A stretch of 64,000 nucleotides of DNA from JAMBLL01 sp964387145 (GTDB lineage Bacteria > Actinomycetota > Acidimicrobiia > Spongiisociales > UBA5794), in contig CAYLVM010000003.1 of NCBI GenBank assembly GCA_964387145.1, positions 14,526 to 78,525 on the forward strand, written 5' to 3'. Each line of letters starts with the position of its first letter. Position 1 is the first letter of the stretch. The translations under genes were made by a program, and so were the position numbers. Positions 1-8,331 of the stretch are shown here, in pieces. A model generated the notes under the pieces. It saw only the letters and a program-made list of their open reading frames with translations, was not told where the DNA came from and ran no database searches.

Positions 1-984
1 GAGGAACGTCATCATGTCACGCAGCTCCCTCCCTGTGGTCTCGACGGGATGAACTGCGATCGCCTCGCGGGCTGCCGCGAGTTTCGGTGCACCGTTCGCG
101 TACTCATCCATCCACTCGCGGGCGAACTCACCCGACTGGATCTCGGAGAGGATCTTCTTCATCTCGGCCTTGGTATCTGGGGTGATGATGCGCGGCCCCC
201 TCGTGATGTCGCCGTACTCGGCGGTGTCCGAGATGGAGTGACGCATCCACTCGATGCCACCTTCCCACAGGAGGTCGACGATCAGCTTGAGTTCGTGGAG
301 CACCTCGAAGTAGGCCATCTCGGGTTCGTATCCGGCCTCAGTGAGGGTCTCGAAGGCGGCCTGGATGAGTGAGTCGACACCACCACAGAGGATGACCTGT
401 TCACCGAAGAGGTCGGTCTCGGTCTCGGCGTCGAACGTCGTCTCGATAACGCCACCCCGCGTCCCACCGATGCCGTGCGCGTACGACAGACCGAGCCGTT
501 TGGCTTCCCCCGTCGCATCCTGGTGGATCGCAAGCAGCGTCGGGACGCCCGATCCCTCGACGAACTGTCTCCGCACGAGATGGCCCGGGCCCTTGGGAGC
601 GACCATCACGACATCGACGTCGGGTGGGGGAGTGATGAACCCGAAGTGGATCGAGAACCCGTGAGCGAACAACAAGGCGTCACCGGAGCTGAGGTTCGGG
701 GCGATGACCTGCTCGTAGACGGTCGGCTGTACCTGATCGGGGACGAGCACCATGATGACATCTGCCCACTCGACTGCTGTGGCTGGGTCGACGACCTTGA
801 GGCCTGCATCGGATGCGGCCCGGAATCGTGGAGAGCCATCACGAAGGCCAACGACGACGTCGACGCCGGAGTCCTTCAGGTTCAGCGCATGGGCGTGGCC
901 CTGGCTTCCGAAACCGAGGACGGCGACCTTGCGGCGGGTGATGAACCCCGGGTCGGCGTCCGCTTCGTAGTAGATCTTTGTCAT
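1..984 (-). CDS. ilvC: Ketol-acid reductoisomerase, 3' end outside window
   Basis: The enzyme catalyses the NADPH- and Mg-dependent isomeroreduction of acetolactate or acetohydroxybutyrate, the second common step of Val/Leu/Ile synthesis. Reading down from the ATG at 984, 328 residues are visible with no stop before the window edge. They begin MTKIYYEADADPGF, with the Rossmann motif GFGSQGHAHAL near residue 24. Class I enzymes are about 330-340 residues, so only a few codons are missing. A GGAG lies 9 bases before the start. It is the last visible gene of ilvB-ilvN-ilvC, 12 bases after ilvN. Identity is certain from motif and context. Confidence 0.96.
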   Translation of the reverse strand, partial: MTKIYYEADADPGFITRRKVAVLGFGSQGHAHALNLKDSGVDVVVGLRDGSPRFRAASDAGLKVVDPATAVEWADVIMVLVPDQVQPTVYEQVIAPNLSSGDALLFAHGFSIHFGFITPPPDVDVVMVAPKGPGHLVRRQFVEGSGVPTLLAIHQDATGEAKRLGLSYAHGIGGTRGGVIETTFDAETETDLFGEQVILCGGVDSLIQAAFETLTEAGYEPEMAYFEVLHELKLIVDLLWEGGIEWMRHSISDTAEYGDITRGPRIITPDTKAEMKKILSEIQSGEFAREWMDEYANGAPKLAAAREAIAVHPVETTGRELRDMMTFL

Positions 985-996
985 AGTGGTGGCTCC

Positions 997-1500
997 CTAC
1001 GCCGATTTCCGTTGTTTCTTCGATGCCGATTTGGTGTCTCTTGCGAGAACGATCCGGCCGGACTTGACGAGGCTGACGATCCCATACGTCTTCATGATCT
1101 CGAGGAAGTCTGCAAGGTGTGATGGTTCGCCCACGACCTCGAAGGTGATCGTCTGGACTCCGACATCGACTGCCTTGGCTTCGAAGATCGTTGCTGCGTC
1201 GAGGATCTCGCCGCGACGCTGCGCCTCGGCGTTGACCCGCACGAGCATGATCTCACGTTCGACGGCTTCGCCGGGGGCGTGTTCGACGACCTTGAGGGTG
1301 TGGATCAGCTTGTAGAGCTGCTTGACGATCTGCTCCATCTCAGGGCCGTCGACGACGACGGTCATGCGTGACCGGTTCGGATCTTCGGTGGGCCCGACGG
1401 TGAGAGAGTGGATGTTGAAGTCCCTCCTCGCGAACATCGACGACACCCTGGCAAGCACACCCGGCTTGTTCTCGACGGTGACTGAGATGACGTGCTGCAT
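997..1500 (-). CDS. ilvN: Acetolactate synthase small (regulatory) subunit
   Basis: This 167-residue protein is the regulatory subunit of acetohydroxyacid synthase. It binds the catalytic subunit IlvB and confers valine feedback control. An N-terminal ACT domain occupies about residues 4-75 (opening HVISVTVENKPGVLARVSSM), followed by the C-terminal small-subunit domain. The tail (KSASKKQRKSA) is basic and probably disordered. The ATG shares one base with the stop codon of ilvB, so the two are likely translationally coupled. Length is normal for the family. Confidence 0.96.
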   Translation of the reverse strand: MQHVISVTVENKPGVLARVSSMFARRDFNIHSLTVGPTEDPNRSRMTVVVDGPEMEQIVKQLYKLIHTLKVVEHAPGEAVEREIMLVRVNAEAQRRGEILDAATIFEAKAVDVGVQTITFEVVGEPSHLADFLEIMKTYGIVSLVKSGRIVLARDTKSASKKQRKSA

Positions 1501-3215
1501 CAGAGATCCTCCGGTCCCATGAGGATCTCGTCGTTCGATCCTCCCGCTTTGATCATCGGGAACACCATCGCGTCGGGGTCACAGACGAACTCCATGACGA
1601 CGGGACGGTCGTTGATCGCCAACGCCTTTTCGATGGTTGGTACGACCTCGTCGGGTGACTCTGCACGGAAGCCGGCGCACCCGAGCGCTTCGGCGAGCAT
1701 CACGATGTTGGGGATCGATGAGGACAACTCTGTCGCGCTGTACCGGTTGTCGTAGAAGATCTTCTGCCACTGTCGGACCATGCCGAGGTTCGCGTTGTTC
1801 ATGACGGCGATCTTGACGGGGATCTTCTCGACCGCAGCGGTGATCAGCTCCTGGAAGGTCATCTGGAAGCAGCCGTCACCGTCGATGGCGACGACGGTCG
1901 TGTCCGGCATGCCGGCCTTTGCTCCGATCGCAGCCGGTACGGCGAACCCCATGGTTCCGAGGCCACCGGAGTTGATCCACGTGTTCGGCTTCTCGAATCC
2001 CCAGAACTGGGACGCCCACATCTGATGCTGTCCGACACCGGCGATCACGATCGTGTCGGTGTCGGTTCGTTTGGAGAGCTCGTCGATGACGTACTGCTGG
2101 AGTATCGGGCCGTCGGGTTGCTGGTCGTAGGCGAGTGGGAAGTCCCTCTGCCACGCGGCGATCGTCGAGAGCCACTCGGAGCGTTCCGGGGATGGTGCAC
2201 CGTCGAGAGCTCGCTCTCCCGCCTCGATCAACTGTTGGAGCACAGCTTTGGCATCTCCGACGATCGGAACGTCGGCCTTCCTGATCTTGCCGATCTCAGC
2301 GGGGTCGACGTCGACGTGGATCACTTTGGCGTTCGGTGCGAAGAACGTGGGATCCCCGGTTACACGATCGTCGAAGCGGGCACCGATCGTGACGAGCAGG
2401 TCGGAACGCTGCATCGCCGTCGAAGCGGTGTAGGTGCCGTGCATACCCGACATGCCGAGTGTCAGCGGGTGAGAGTCGGGGATCGCCCCTCGTGCCATGA
2501 GCGTTGTCACGACCGGGAGGTTCTGCTGGGTTGCGAACTGCACCAGCTCCTCGCTTGCACCGGCTCGGATGATGCCGCCCCCTGCATACAGGACGGGTCG
2601 CTCGGACTTCAAGATCAACTCGATCGCCGACGTCACCTGGCGGGGGTGCCCCTTGACGGATGGCTTGTATCCGGGGAGGTCGAGCTGCCCGGGGCCTCGC
2701 CAGGACGTCTCGTCGACGAGGGCGTCTTTGGTGATGTCGACGAGTACTGGCCCTGGTCGCCCGGTCGACGCGATATGGAACGCCTCGCGGATCGTCGATG
2801 CGATCTCATCGACGTTGGTGACGAGGTAGTTGTGCTTCGTGGCCGGCATGGAGATCCCCCAGGTGTGGGCCTCCTGGAAGGCGTCGAGGCCGATCGAGCG
2901 GGAGCCGACCTGTCCGGTGATCGCGACGACGGGGATCGAGTCCATGTAGGCGTCGGCAAGCGGTGTGATCAGGTTCGTCGCTCCGGGACCCGACGTGGCG
3001 AAGGTCACACCGACGCGGCCCGTTGCGTGGGCGTACCCCGCAGCCATGTGGCCGCCGCCCTGCTCGTGACGGGCGAGGACGTGGCGGATGGAACTGTCGT
3101 ACAGCGAGTCGTATGCACGAAGGATCGCTCCCCCGGGCACCCCGAAGATGATCTCTACGCCCTCGTGCTCGAGAGCTCGTATGAGGATGTCTGCGCCTGT
3201 GAGTTGCTCGCCCAT
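1500..3215 (-). CDS. ilvB: Acetolactate synthase large (catalytic) subunit
   Basis: Thiamine-diphosphate-dependent acetohydroxyacid synthase condenses pyruvate with pyruvate or 2-ketobutyrate, the first common step of branched-chain amino acid synthesis. The 571-residue protein has the catalytic-Glu region RHEQGGGHMAAGYA near the N-terminus and the ThDP/Mg motif GDGCFQM...NNANLGMV in the C-terminal third. I chose the ATG at 3215 (MGEQLTGADIL) because GGAGAAG lies just upstream. A start at 3254 would add residues encoded by the attenuator. A leader peptide and terminator hairpin precede it, so expression is probably set by charging of branched-chain tRNAs. Confidence 0.96.
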   Translation of the reverse strand: MGEQLTGADILIRALEHEGVEIIFGVPGGAILRAYDSLYDSSIRHVLARHEQGGGHMAAGYAHATGRVGVTFATSGPGATNLITPLADAYMDSIPVVAITGQVGSRSIGLDAFQEAHTWGISMPATKHNYLVTNVDEIASTIREAFHIASTGRPGPVLVDITKDALVDETSWRGPGQLDLPGYKPSVKGHPRQVTSAIELILKSERPVLYAGGGIIRAGASEELVQFATQQNLPVVTTLMARGAIPDSHPLTLGMSGMHGTYTASTAMQRSDLLVTIGARFDDRVTGDPTFFAPNAKVIHVDVDPAEIGKIRKADVPIVGDAKAVLQQLIEAGERALDGAPSPERSEWLSTIAAWQRDFPLAYDQQPDGPILQQYVIDELSKRTDTDTIVIAGVGQHQMWASQFWGFEKPNTWINSGGLGTMGFAVPAAIGAKAGMPDTTVVAIDGDGCFQMTFQELITAAVEKIPVKIAVMNNANLGMVRQWQKIFYDNRYSATELSSSIPNIVMLAEALGCAGFRAESPDEVVPTIEKALAINDRPVVMEFVCDPDAMVFPMIKAGGSNDEILMGPEDL

Positions 3216-3230
3216 GATCTGTCTTCTCCG

Positions 3231-3262
3231 GAAAAACGAAACCCTCCGGGACACGGAGGGTT
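3231..3262 (-). terminator. Attenuator terminator of the ilv leader
   Basis: On the minus strand a perfect 9-bp stem (AACCCTCCG / CGGAGGGTT, 3240-3248 and 3254-3262) with a 5-base loop is followed by TCGTTTTTC. This has the form of an intrinsic terminator. It lies between the leader peptide and the ilvB ribosome-binding site, the position expected for an attenuator. I could not identify an antiterminator pairing by eye. Confidence 0.8.
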
Positions 3263-3263
3263 G

Positions 3264-3288
3264 GGCGCATCGCTTGGTCTGATGCGCC
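3264..3288 (-). promoter_or_regulatory. Pause or anti-attenuation hairpin at the leader stop codon
   Basis: A perfect 8-bp stem (GGCGCATC at 3264-3271 pairing with GATGCGCC at 3281-3288) with a 9-base loop begins at the last base of the leader-peptide stop codon and ends just before the terminator. A ribosome stalled on the Val-Val-Leu-Ile-Leu-Ile codons would sit next to or on this stem. This suggests it is the upstream hairpin of the attenuation mechanism. Confidence 0.6.
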
Positions 3289-3326
3289 TATATAAGAATG
3301 AGTACGACGTTGAGTGGTGTGTTCAT
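3288..3326 (-). CDS. ilv operon leader peptide
   Basis: This 12-codon ORF reads MNTPLNVVLILI and ends in TAG. Seven of the 12 residues are Leu, Val or Ile, and they cluster at the end, as in leader peptides that sense branched-chain aminoacyl-tRNA. It lies 73 bases upstream of the ilvB start, immediately before the two hairpins. A weak purine-rich site (GGGGCGGAA) precedes the ATG. The combination of composition, position and terminator makes the call strong despite the tiny size. Confidence 0.85.
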   Translation of the reverse strand: MNTPLNVVLILI

Positions 3327-3417
3327 TTGGTGTTCCGCCCCGTAGAGCGCCACGCAAGTATTGCACCATGTGCTTTCATGTCAAGATGACCGGACCAGCG
3401 GGCACAAGATCGAACCG

Positions 3418-4620
3418 ATGATGGCAGCTCATGAGCGCTCGATTCTGCACAACGTGATCGCCGTTGCACGCCGTGAACTGGCGGACAGAGACGCCGATTC
3501 GGTTCCCGTCCGTCTCCGGCGTGTCGCAAAGAATTCGTCGCGGACACTGCCACCACCGTTCGCAGACTCCGTCCTTCGCGAGGTTCGAGAGGACCCGGTG
3601 TTCAGAGATTCGGTGAGGGATCGCTGGGATCAGGAAGGGGTCGATGATGCCATCGGACGGAACTTCCTCGAGAACCCAGAGGACGCCAGGCTCGAGATCG
3701 TCGAAACCTCCAGGGACGTACAGCTCCGTGATCTCGAGTGTGAGCTCACCGCGGCACGCGAGAAGATCGAGACACTCCAAGAGCGCCTGGTCGAGGCCAA
3801 GAAGAGGCTGTCCAGGGTGCGAGCAGAACACGAGATCGCTCTGCATCGACGCCAGAAAGCCGAGGATGCATCGCGAGCGGGGTTGTTGCGTACGATCGGG
3901 CGGTACGAGGCGGAGGTGCGCTCGGGACACCACGAAAGGGGAGAGCTCACCGATCGCATCGATGAGCTCGAGGCGGCTCTCGAGGTTGCAGAGGAGCGTG
4001 TCGTACGTTCGGTCGAACGAGCCGCCCGGCGCCGTGCCCCCGTGTCGGCACCGAGAGATGTGCATCGTGCCCAGCCACCGAAGGATCCCATAGCCTTCGC
4101 CACCTGGCTCGATACGATGGAGCGGACACAACGACCGTATCGTGAAGCCGAGCGCGTGAACGCGGTCGGCAGCACACCCCGGCCGATCACGATTCCGAGT
4201 GGGATGCAGCCTGATACCCGTGAGGCGGTCTCGGCCGTCATCGCCCAGCAGCCATCGCTCGTCGTCGTCGACGGGTACAACGTTTCGGGAACGTTCATGC
4301 ACGACGACTTCTCCTCTCATGCGGCTCGGGTATCGGTCATCGCCAAGGCGGAGCGTCTCGCTGCATCATGCGGTTCAGGCGTCGTGGTCGTGTTCGACTC
4401 GTCCGACGTCGAGGGCAGGCCATCGTTCCGATCCACCGGTGGCGTCGATGTCGTGTTCTCACGGAACTGCACGGCTGACGACGAGATCGTCGAGATCGTC
4501 GAGAGTGTCGGCGAGCGAACCGTCGTCGTGACGACCGATCGGGAACTGCGAGAACGATGTGCACGGTACGGTGCCGTCTCGCTGTGGTCGAACGCCTTTG
4601 TGGAGTGGGCGAACTGCTAA
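3418..4620 (+). CDS. NYN-domain (YacP-like) putative RNase with coiled-coil N-terminus
   Basis: This 400-residue protein ends in a NYN domain of the YacP type, a PIN-like fold linked to RNA cleavage. Visible are LVVVDGYNVSGT (first acidic residue), VVVVFDSSDV, VVFSRNCTADDEIVEIV and VVVTTDRELRERC, with acidic residues in the usual places. The middle (after about residue 95) is a charged heptad-rich stretch predicted to form a coiled coil. The ATG at 3418 (MMAAHERS) is preferred over 3361, whose 19 extra residues look non-coding. The gene is divergent from ilvB. Its substrate is unknown. Confidence 0.85.
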   Translation: MMAAHERSILHNVIAVARRELADRDADSVPVRLRRVAKNSSRTLPPPFADSVLREVREDPVFRDSVRDRWDQEGVDDAIGRNFLENPEDARLEIVETSRDVQLRDLECELTAAREKIETLQERLVEAKKRLSRVRAEHEIALHRRQKAEDASRAGLLRTIGRYEAEVRSGHHERGELTDRIDELEAALEVAEERVVRSVERAARRRAPVSAPRDVHRAQPPKDPIAFATWLDTMERTQRPYREAERVNAVGSTPRPITIPSGMQPDTREAVSAVIAQQPSLVVVDGYNVSGTFMHDDFSSHAARVSVIAKAERLAASCGSGVVVVFDSSDVEGRPSFRSTGGVDVVFSRNCTADDEIVEIVESVGERTVVVTTDRELRERCARYGAVSLWSNAFVEWANC

Positions 4621-4671
4621 ACACATGCTTGGAACACACCGATAGATAGTCCAGCGATCATCCGGAGTTCT

Positions 4672-6933
4672 GTGGCTGCCACGCTTTCGCGTTCACATCT
4701 CGACAATCCCCATGTGTCGCAGTCCACGCGTGCAGCCGTGACCGGGCGTTGGCACGAGATGCGCCGCTTGACGGGCCTGATCGCCGTCGTTCTCTCGGTC
4801 ACGAGCGGACTCATGCTCTCGTGGCCGGCGATGGCGGTGATCTCCGTCCTTGGCCTCGGTCTCGTAGTCGACTCCATCCTTGCCCTGCGAACTGACCGGG
4901 TCGCGACCGGGCCGACGCTCGTCGCCGATATCTCCCTCGCCGGTTTCGCGATGATCCTCATCGGCGTCCCATCGGCGGCGATCGGCGTGATGGTCGCGTA
5001 TTTCGTGCTCGTCGTTGCAGTTCTCGGCCGGTCCGCACGTTCGTGGTGGATCGGCCTCTACGCGATCACCGTCGGCGCGGCCGCATCGGTTGCAACCATC
5101 CCTCATCTGACTGCGGCTCACAGCGGCGTACATGCCCTCGTGGCGGGGATCATCGTGGTCGCCGTGTTCGGGATGTCGACCATCTCGATGGTGCGAGAGT
5201 TCGTGATCGTATCGAAACTGGGAAGTGAGTCAACCGGGCGACGGATCGAGATCGCGGACGCAATCGCGAGGGCCTCGAGGGCCATGGTCGCAGACGACGA
5301 CGCCGGTGCCCTCGCCCGATCGCTCGAGCCCATCCGCGAGGCGCTCGACGTCTCTGTCGTGTTCATCGAAAAGAACATCGAAGATCCGGAGCTCGGATTG
5401 TGCGCCGTCGTCGTCGAGCGAGTGGTCCCGGATATATATGTCCACCCGTCCGTCGATCGGCGAGCGATGGTGGCCTGGTCCGAGATGCCGGGCGCGCGCT
5501 CACACCTCGAGGGAGGGGCGCCGTTCTTGTTCCGCGTCGAGGAGGCACGAGGCACACCCGGTGATCGTGGCGGGGAAGCCGGGTTGCAGGTCGAGGTGGA
5601 CATACCGATCGTCCAGAACGGTGATTGGGTAGGCGTTGTCGGGGCCGGCCACCACGATGGAGGGCGGGTCTGGCGGTCAGACGATCTCATGCTGCTGAGG
5701 ACCCTCGCCGATCTCATATCAGCGTTCTGGCAGAGGCGAGACGACGAGAAGGTCCGTGACTCTCTGATCGGGTCTCTCGACGGACGGTTGCGTTTCGAGG
5801 AGGCGCTTGCCCGTTCGTCGCGGGTGCTCCTCGCTGGGAGCTCGAGCGATCTCTCACCTGCGCTCGATGCGATCGGGACGGCTGCGAGCGTCGATGAGGT
5901 GGTCGTCACGAGGACTGTGGCAGATGAGTCCGGCGAACCTGTTGCCGAAGTGCTCGCCGTGTGGTCTCCCAAGGGGTCGCGACCGCGTGCTCGGGTGGGT
6001 GACGTCGCCCCATACGCCGAGAAGCCTGGAGTTCGTGACAAGCTTCAACGCGGCGATACGGTCGAAATCGACGAATCCGAAGAGCGACATCTCATCACCG
6101 GAATCGAAGTCGGTGGCGGATGGTTCGGCTCGGTCGGGTTCATTGCATCGCCAGCATCCGAACCGTGGACACCCCGCACACAGGCGTTCCTACGAACGAT
6201 CGCGGACATCTTCGGTGCCTTCTACGAGCGGGCGCAGTACCGCGCCAGGCTCGAGCAGTCCCTCGCCTCGAAGGACCAGCTGATCGGATCTGTGAGCCAC
6301 GAGCTACGGACGCCGCTCACGGCCGTGGCCGGGCTTGCCGAGGAGCTGATCGCTTACGACGAGATGTTCACCACCGAGGAACGAAAGGAGCTGCTCGAAG
6401 TCATCGCAGAAGAGAGCAGAGAGATGGACGCCCTCGTCGAGGACCTGCTCATCGCTGCACGATCAGAGGATGCCGCGGTCCCCGTGTTCCCAGAGGTGAT
6501 AGATCTGTGCCTACTGGCTCATGATGTGCTGGCTGATCTGACCATCCCCGCCGGTGTGTCCGTGACGGTCTCCGACGGTCCGGTCGACACCTTCGCCGAC
6601 CCCGTCCGGGTTCGCCAGATCGTTCGGAACCTCGTGACCAACGCGCTGCGGTACGGCGGTCCGAACATCGAGATCGACGTCCGCGGCGATGTAGATAGCG
6701 TGTCCCTCCGTGTGAGCGATGACGGTTCCGGCATCAAAGCAGGGGATAGGGAAGCCGTGTTCGAGCCGTACGGCCGTGCATCACAAGGTGCGACACACAA
6801 GGCTTCCGTCGGTCTCGGTCTGACGTTGTCGCGACGACTTGCAGGACTCATGGACGGAACGCTCGAGTACGTCGACGGTGACGGTGCGACGTTCCTCCTC
6901 AGGTTGCCCCTGCCTGGGACGGCTTCGGTCTGA
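4672..6933 (+). CDS. Membrane sensor histidine kinase with two GAF-like domains
   Basis: This 753-residue kinase starts at GTG 4672, 4 bases after CCGGAG. About six transmembrane segments lie in residues 30-165. Two GAF-like regions follow (roughly 190-370 and 380-520). Then come HisKA with SVSHELRTPLT (phospho-accepting His 543) and HATPase_c with N-box NLVTNALRYGG (about 653), G1 DDGSGI (about 683) and G2 VGLGL. All catalytic motifs are intact. No response regulator is adjacent, so it is an orphan in this window. It ends directly against the convergent LLM oxidoreductase with no spacer. Confidence 0.92.
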   Translation: MAATLSRSHLDNPHVSQSTRAAVTGRWHEMRRLTGLIAVVLSVTSGLMLSWPAMAVISVLGLGLVVDSILALRTDRVATGPTLVADISLAGFAMILIGVPSAAIGVMVAYFVLVVAVLGRSARSWWIGLYAITVGAAASVATIPHLTAAHSGVHALVAGIIVVAVFGMSTISMVREFVIVSKLGSESTGRRIEIADAIARASRAMVADDDAGALARSLEPIREALDVSVVFIEKNIEDPELGLCAVVVERVVPDIYVHPSVDRRAMVAWSEMPGARSHLEGGAPFLFRVEEARGTPGDRGGEAGLQVEVDIPIVQNGDWVGVVGAGHHDGGRVWRSDDLMLLRTLADLISAFWQRRDDEKVRDSLIGSLDGRLRFEEALARSSRVLLAGSSSDLSPALDAIGTAASVDEVVVTRTVADESGEPVAEVLAVWSPKGSRPRARVGDVAPYAEKPGVRDKLQRGDTVEIDESEERHLITGIEVGGGWFGSVGFIASPASEPWTPRTQAFLRTIADIFGAFYERAQYRARLEQSLASKDQLIGSVSHELRTPLTAVAGLAEELIAYDEMFTTEERKELLEVIAEESREMDALVEDLLIAARSEDAAVPVFPEVIDLCLLAHDVLADLTIPAGVSVTVSDGPVDTFADPVRVRQIVRNLVTNALRYGGPNIEIDVRGDVDSVSLRVSDDGSGIKAGDREAVFEPYGRASQGATHKASVGLGLTLSRRLAGLMDGTLEYVDGDGATFLLRLPLPGTASV

Positions 6934-7968
6934 TCACACGACGTGCTCGGCGATGACGCGCATCGTCGAGAGATCAGACGTTGCCACGATCAGCGTCGAG
7001 ACACCTGCGGCTCTCCACGCGTCGAGACGGTCGGCGATACGGTCGGGAGATCCTACGAGACAGACCTCATCGACGAGTTCGTCGGGAACGGCCATCGTTG
7101 CTTCCATCTTCTTGCCGGCGAGATAGAGATCTTGGATCGTTTCGGCTTCCGCCTCGTACCCGTACCTCCGTGTGAGGTCGTTGTAGAAGTTCCTGCCCTT
7201 GGCCCCCATGCCACCGATGTAGAGGGCGAGCATGGGCTTCATCTGGAGCCGTCCAGCATCGAGGTCGTCGGTCACGAGAGCACCGACGGTGGGTGCGATC
7301 GCGAAGCGTTCTGCCTTGCCGTCCTCCCCGCTGAGGGCGAAGCCTTCGTCGAGGAGCGGTTGGTACATTTCGGAGGTCCGCTCGGGTGAGAAGAACACCG
7401 GGAGCCATCCGTCGGCGATCTCGGCTGCGAGCTTCACGTTCTTCGGCCCGATCGCTGCGAGGTAGATCGGCAGGTCCGGGTTCTTGGGATGCAACATCAT
7501 CTTGAGTGGCTTGCCGAGTCCGGTGGCATCGTCCCCCGTGTAGGGCATCTGGTAGTAGACACCTTGGAACTCGACCGGTTCGTCACGGGCGAAGATCATT
7601 CTCAGAATCGCGATGTACTCGCGTGTGACCGTGAGCGGTTTGCCGAACGCTCGTCCGTGCCAGCCTTCGACTACCTGGGGACCCGATACGCCGAGTCCGA
7701 GGATGAACCTCCCATTCGACATCACGTCGATCGTCGCAGCGGTCATGGCGGTCATCGCCGGAGTCCGTGCCGGCATCTGGAAGACGGCGGATCCGACTTT
7801 GATACGCTCGGTGCGCGCCGCAACCCATGCCAGCGGGGTGAGCGCATCGGAGCCGTACGCCTCGGCCGTCCACACCGAGTCGTATCCGAGGTCCTCCGCC
7901 TCTTGAATGAGCGTGAAGTTGTCCGCGATAGCGGTGCCGTAGTAGCCGATGTTGAGCCCGAGTTTCAT
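6934..7968 (-). CDS. LLM-class (luciferase-like) F420-dependent oxidoreductase
   Basis: This 344-residue TIM-barrel oxidoreductase belongs to the luciferase-like family. In actinobacteria such proteins usually use coenzyme F420 and sometimes FMN. It begins MKLGLNIGYYG and carries the family blocks EAEDLGYDSVWTAEAYGSDA, MSNGRFILGLGVSGPQVVEGWHG, YLAAIGPKNVKLAAEIADGW and GSPDRIADRLDAWRAAGV. The ATG at 7968 is preferred to 8007 because the extra 13 residues are atypical and TAGAGT lies 7 bases upstream, suggesting a leaderless start. The substrate cannot be told from sequence. Confidence 0.92.
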   Translation of the reverse strand: MKLGLNIGYYGTAIADNFTLIQEAEDLGYDSVWTAEAYGSDALTPLAWVAARTERIKVGSAVFQMPARTPAMTAMTAATIDVMSNGRFILGLGVSGPQVVEGWHGRAFGKPLTVTREYIAILRMIFARDEPVEFQGVYYQMPYTGDDATGLGKPLKMMLHPKNPDLPIYLAAIGPKNVKLAAEIADGWLPVFFSPERTSEMYQPLLDEGFALSGEDGKAERFAIAPTVGALVTDDLDAGRLQMKPMLALYIGGMGAKGRNFYNDLTRRYGYEAEAETIQDLYLAGKKMEATMAVPDELVDEVCLVGSPDRIADRLDAWRAAGVSTLIVATSDLSTMRVIAEHVV

Positions 7969-7975
7969 GGCGTCG

Positions 7976-7981
7976 ACTCTA
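7976..7981 (-). promoter_or_regulatory. Putative -10 element of a leaderless promoter (LLM oxidoreductase)
   Basis: TAGAGT on the minus strand is followed by 7 bases and then the ATG at 7968. The spacing would put transcription initiation at the start codon. No Shine-Dalgarno sequence is present. The same arrangement recurs elsewhere in the window. Confidence 0.5.
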
Positions 7982-8012
7982 GACGTGCCGCGTCGCGTGC
8001 ATCCCACGACGG

Positions 8013-8078
8013 TGATCTGTGAACTGTGATCTGTGAACTGTGAACTGTTCCTGTCATCTGTTGTCTATTTCCTGTCGT
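8013..8078 (+). repeat. Tandem heptanucleotide array (TGATCTG / TGAACTG)
   Basis: Five consecutive 7-base units (TGATCTG, TGAACTG, TGATCTG, TGAACTG, TGAACTG) run from 8013 to 8047. They are followed by degenerate units (TCATCTG, TTGTCTA, TTTCCTG) to about 8078. The array fills the gap between two divergent genes. Near-identical units recur at 29472, 63949 and, inverted, at 30658 and 63845. Confidence 0.9.
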
Positions 8079-8118
8079 ACCCACCCGATAGCGTGTCACC
8101 CATGACCTGGAGGTACGG

Positions 8119-8322
8119 ATGATCATCGATTGTGACCGTTGTGTGATGGCGAACACGGATGCGTGCGATGGGTGCGTCGTGAGCGCCCTCGTCGGAAGTA
8201 CCGGCGTACTCGCCCTGGCAGAGGAGGAAGCGCGAGCGATCGAGGCCATGAGCAGGGTCGGGCTCGTTCCCCCACTGCTCCTCGTCGAGGGAGGAGTCCG
8301 TGCAGCGGATTCGAGGTCGTAG
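8119..8322 (+). CDS. Small protein with two CxxC motifs
   Basis: This 67-residue protein of unknown function begins MIIDCDRCVMANTDACDGC, with Cys 5, 8, 16 and 19. The four cysteines could bind a metal ion, probably zinc. The rest is helical and hydrophobic, without a clear membrane segment. A strong GGAGG lies 5 bases before the ATG. It sits 9 bases upstream of the queG start, although queG seems to have its own leaderless promoter. Small CxxC/CxxC proteins of this sort are common in actinobacteria, but I know no assigned role. Confidence 0.75.
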   Translation: MIIDCDRCVMANTDACDGCVVSALVGSTGVLALAEEEARAIEAMSRVGLVPPLLLVEGGVRAADSRS

Positions 8323-8325
8323 CAT
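8320..8325 (+). promoter_or_regulatory. Putative -10 element of a leaderless promoter (queG)
   Basis: TAGCAT is followed by exactly 6 bases (GGTGGC) and the ATG of queG at 8332. It overlaps the last codon of the upstream small gene. The spacing predicts a transcript starting at the ATG. Confidence 0.5.
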
Positions 8326-8331
8326 GGTGGC

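Noticed and set aside
2025..3389. A 454-codon ORF antisense to ilvB
   Set aside because: It is a shadow in high-GC DNA. The opposite strand encodes a clear IlvB with all motifs, and the antisense product has no recognisable domain.
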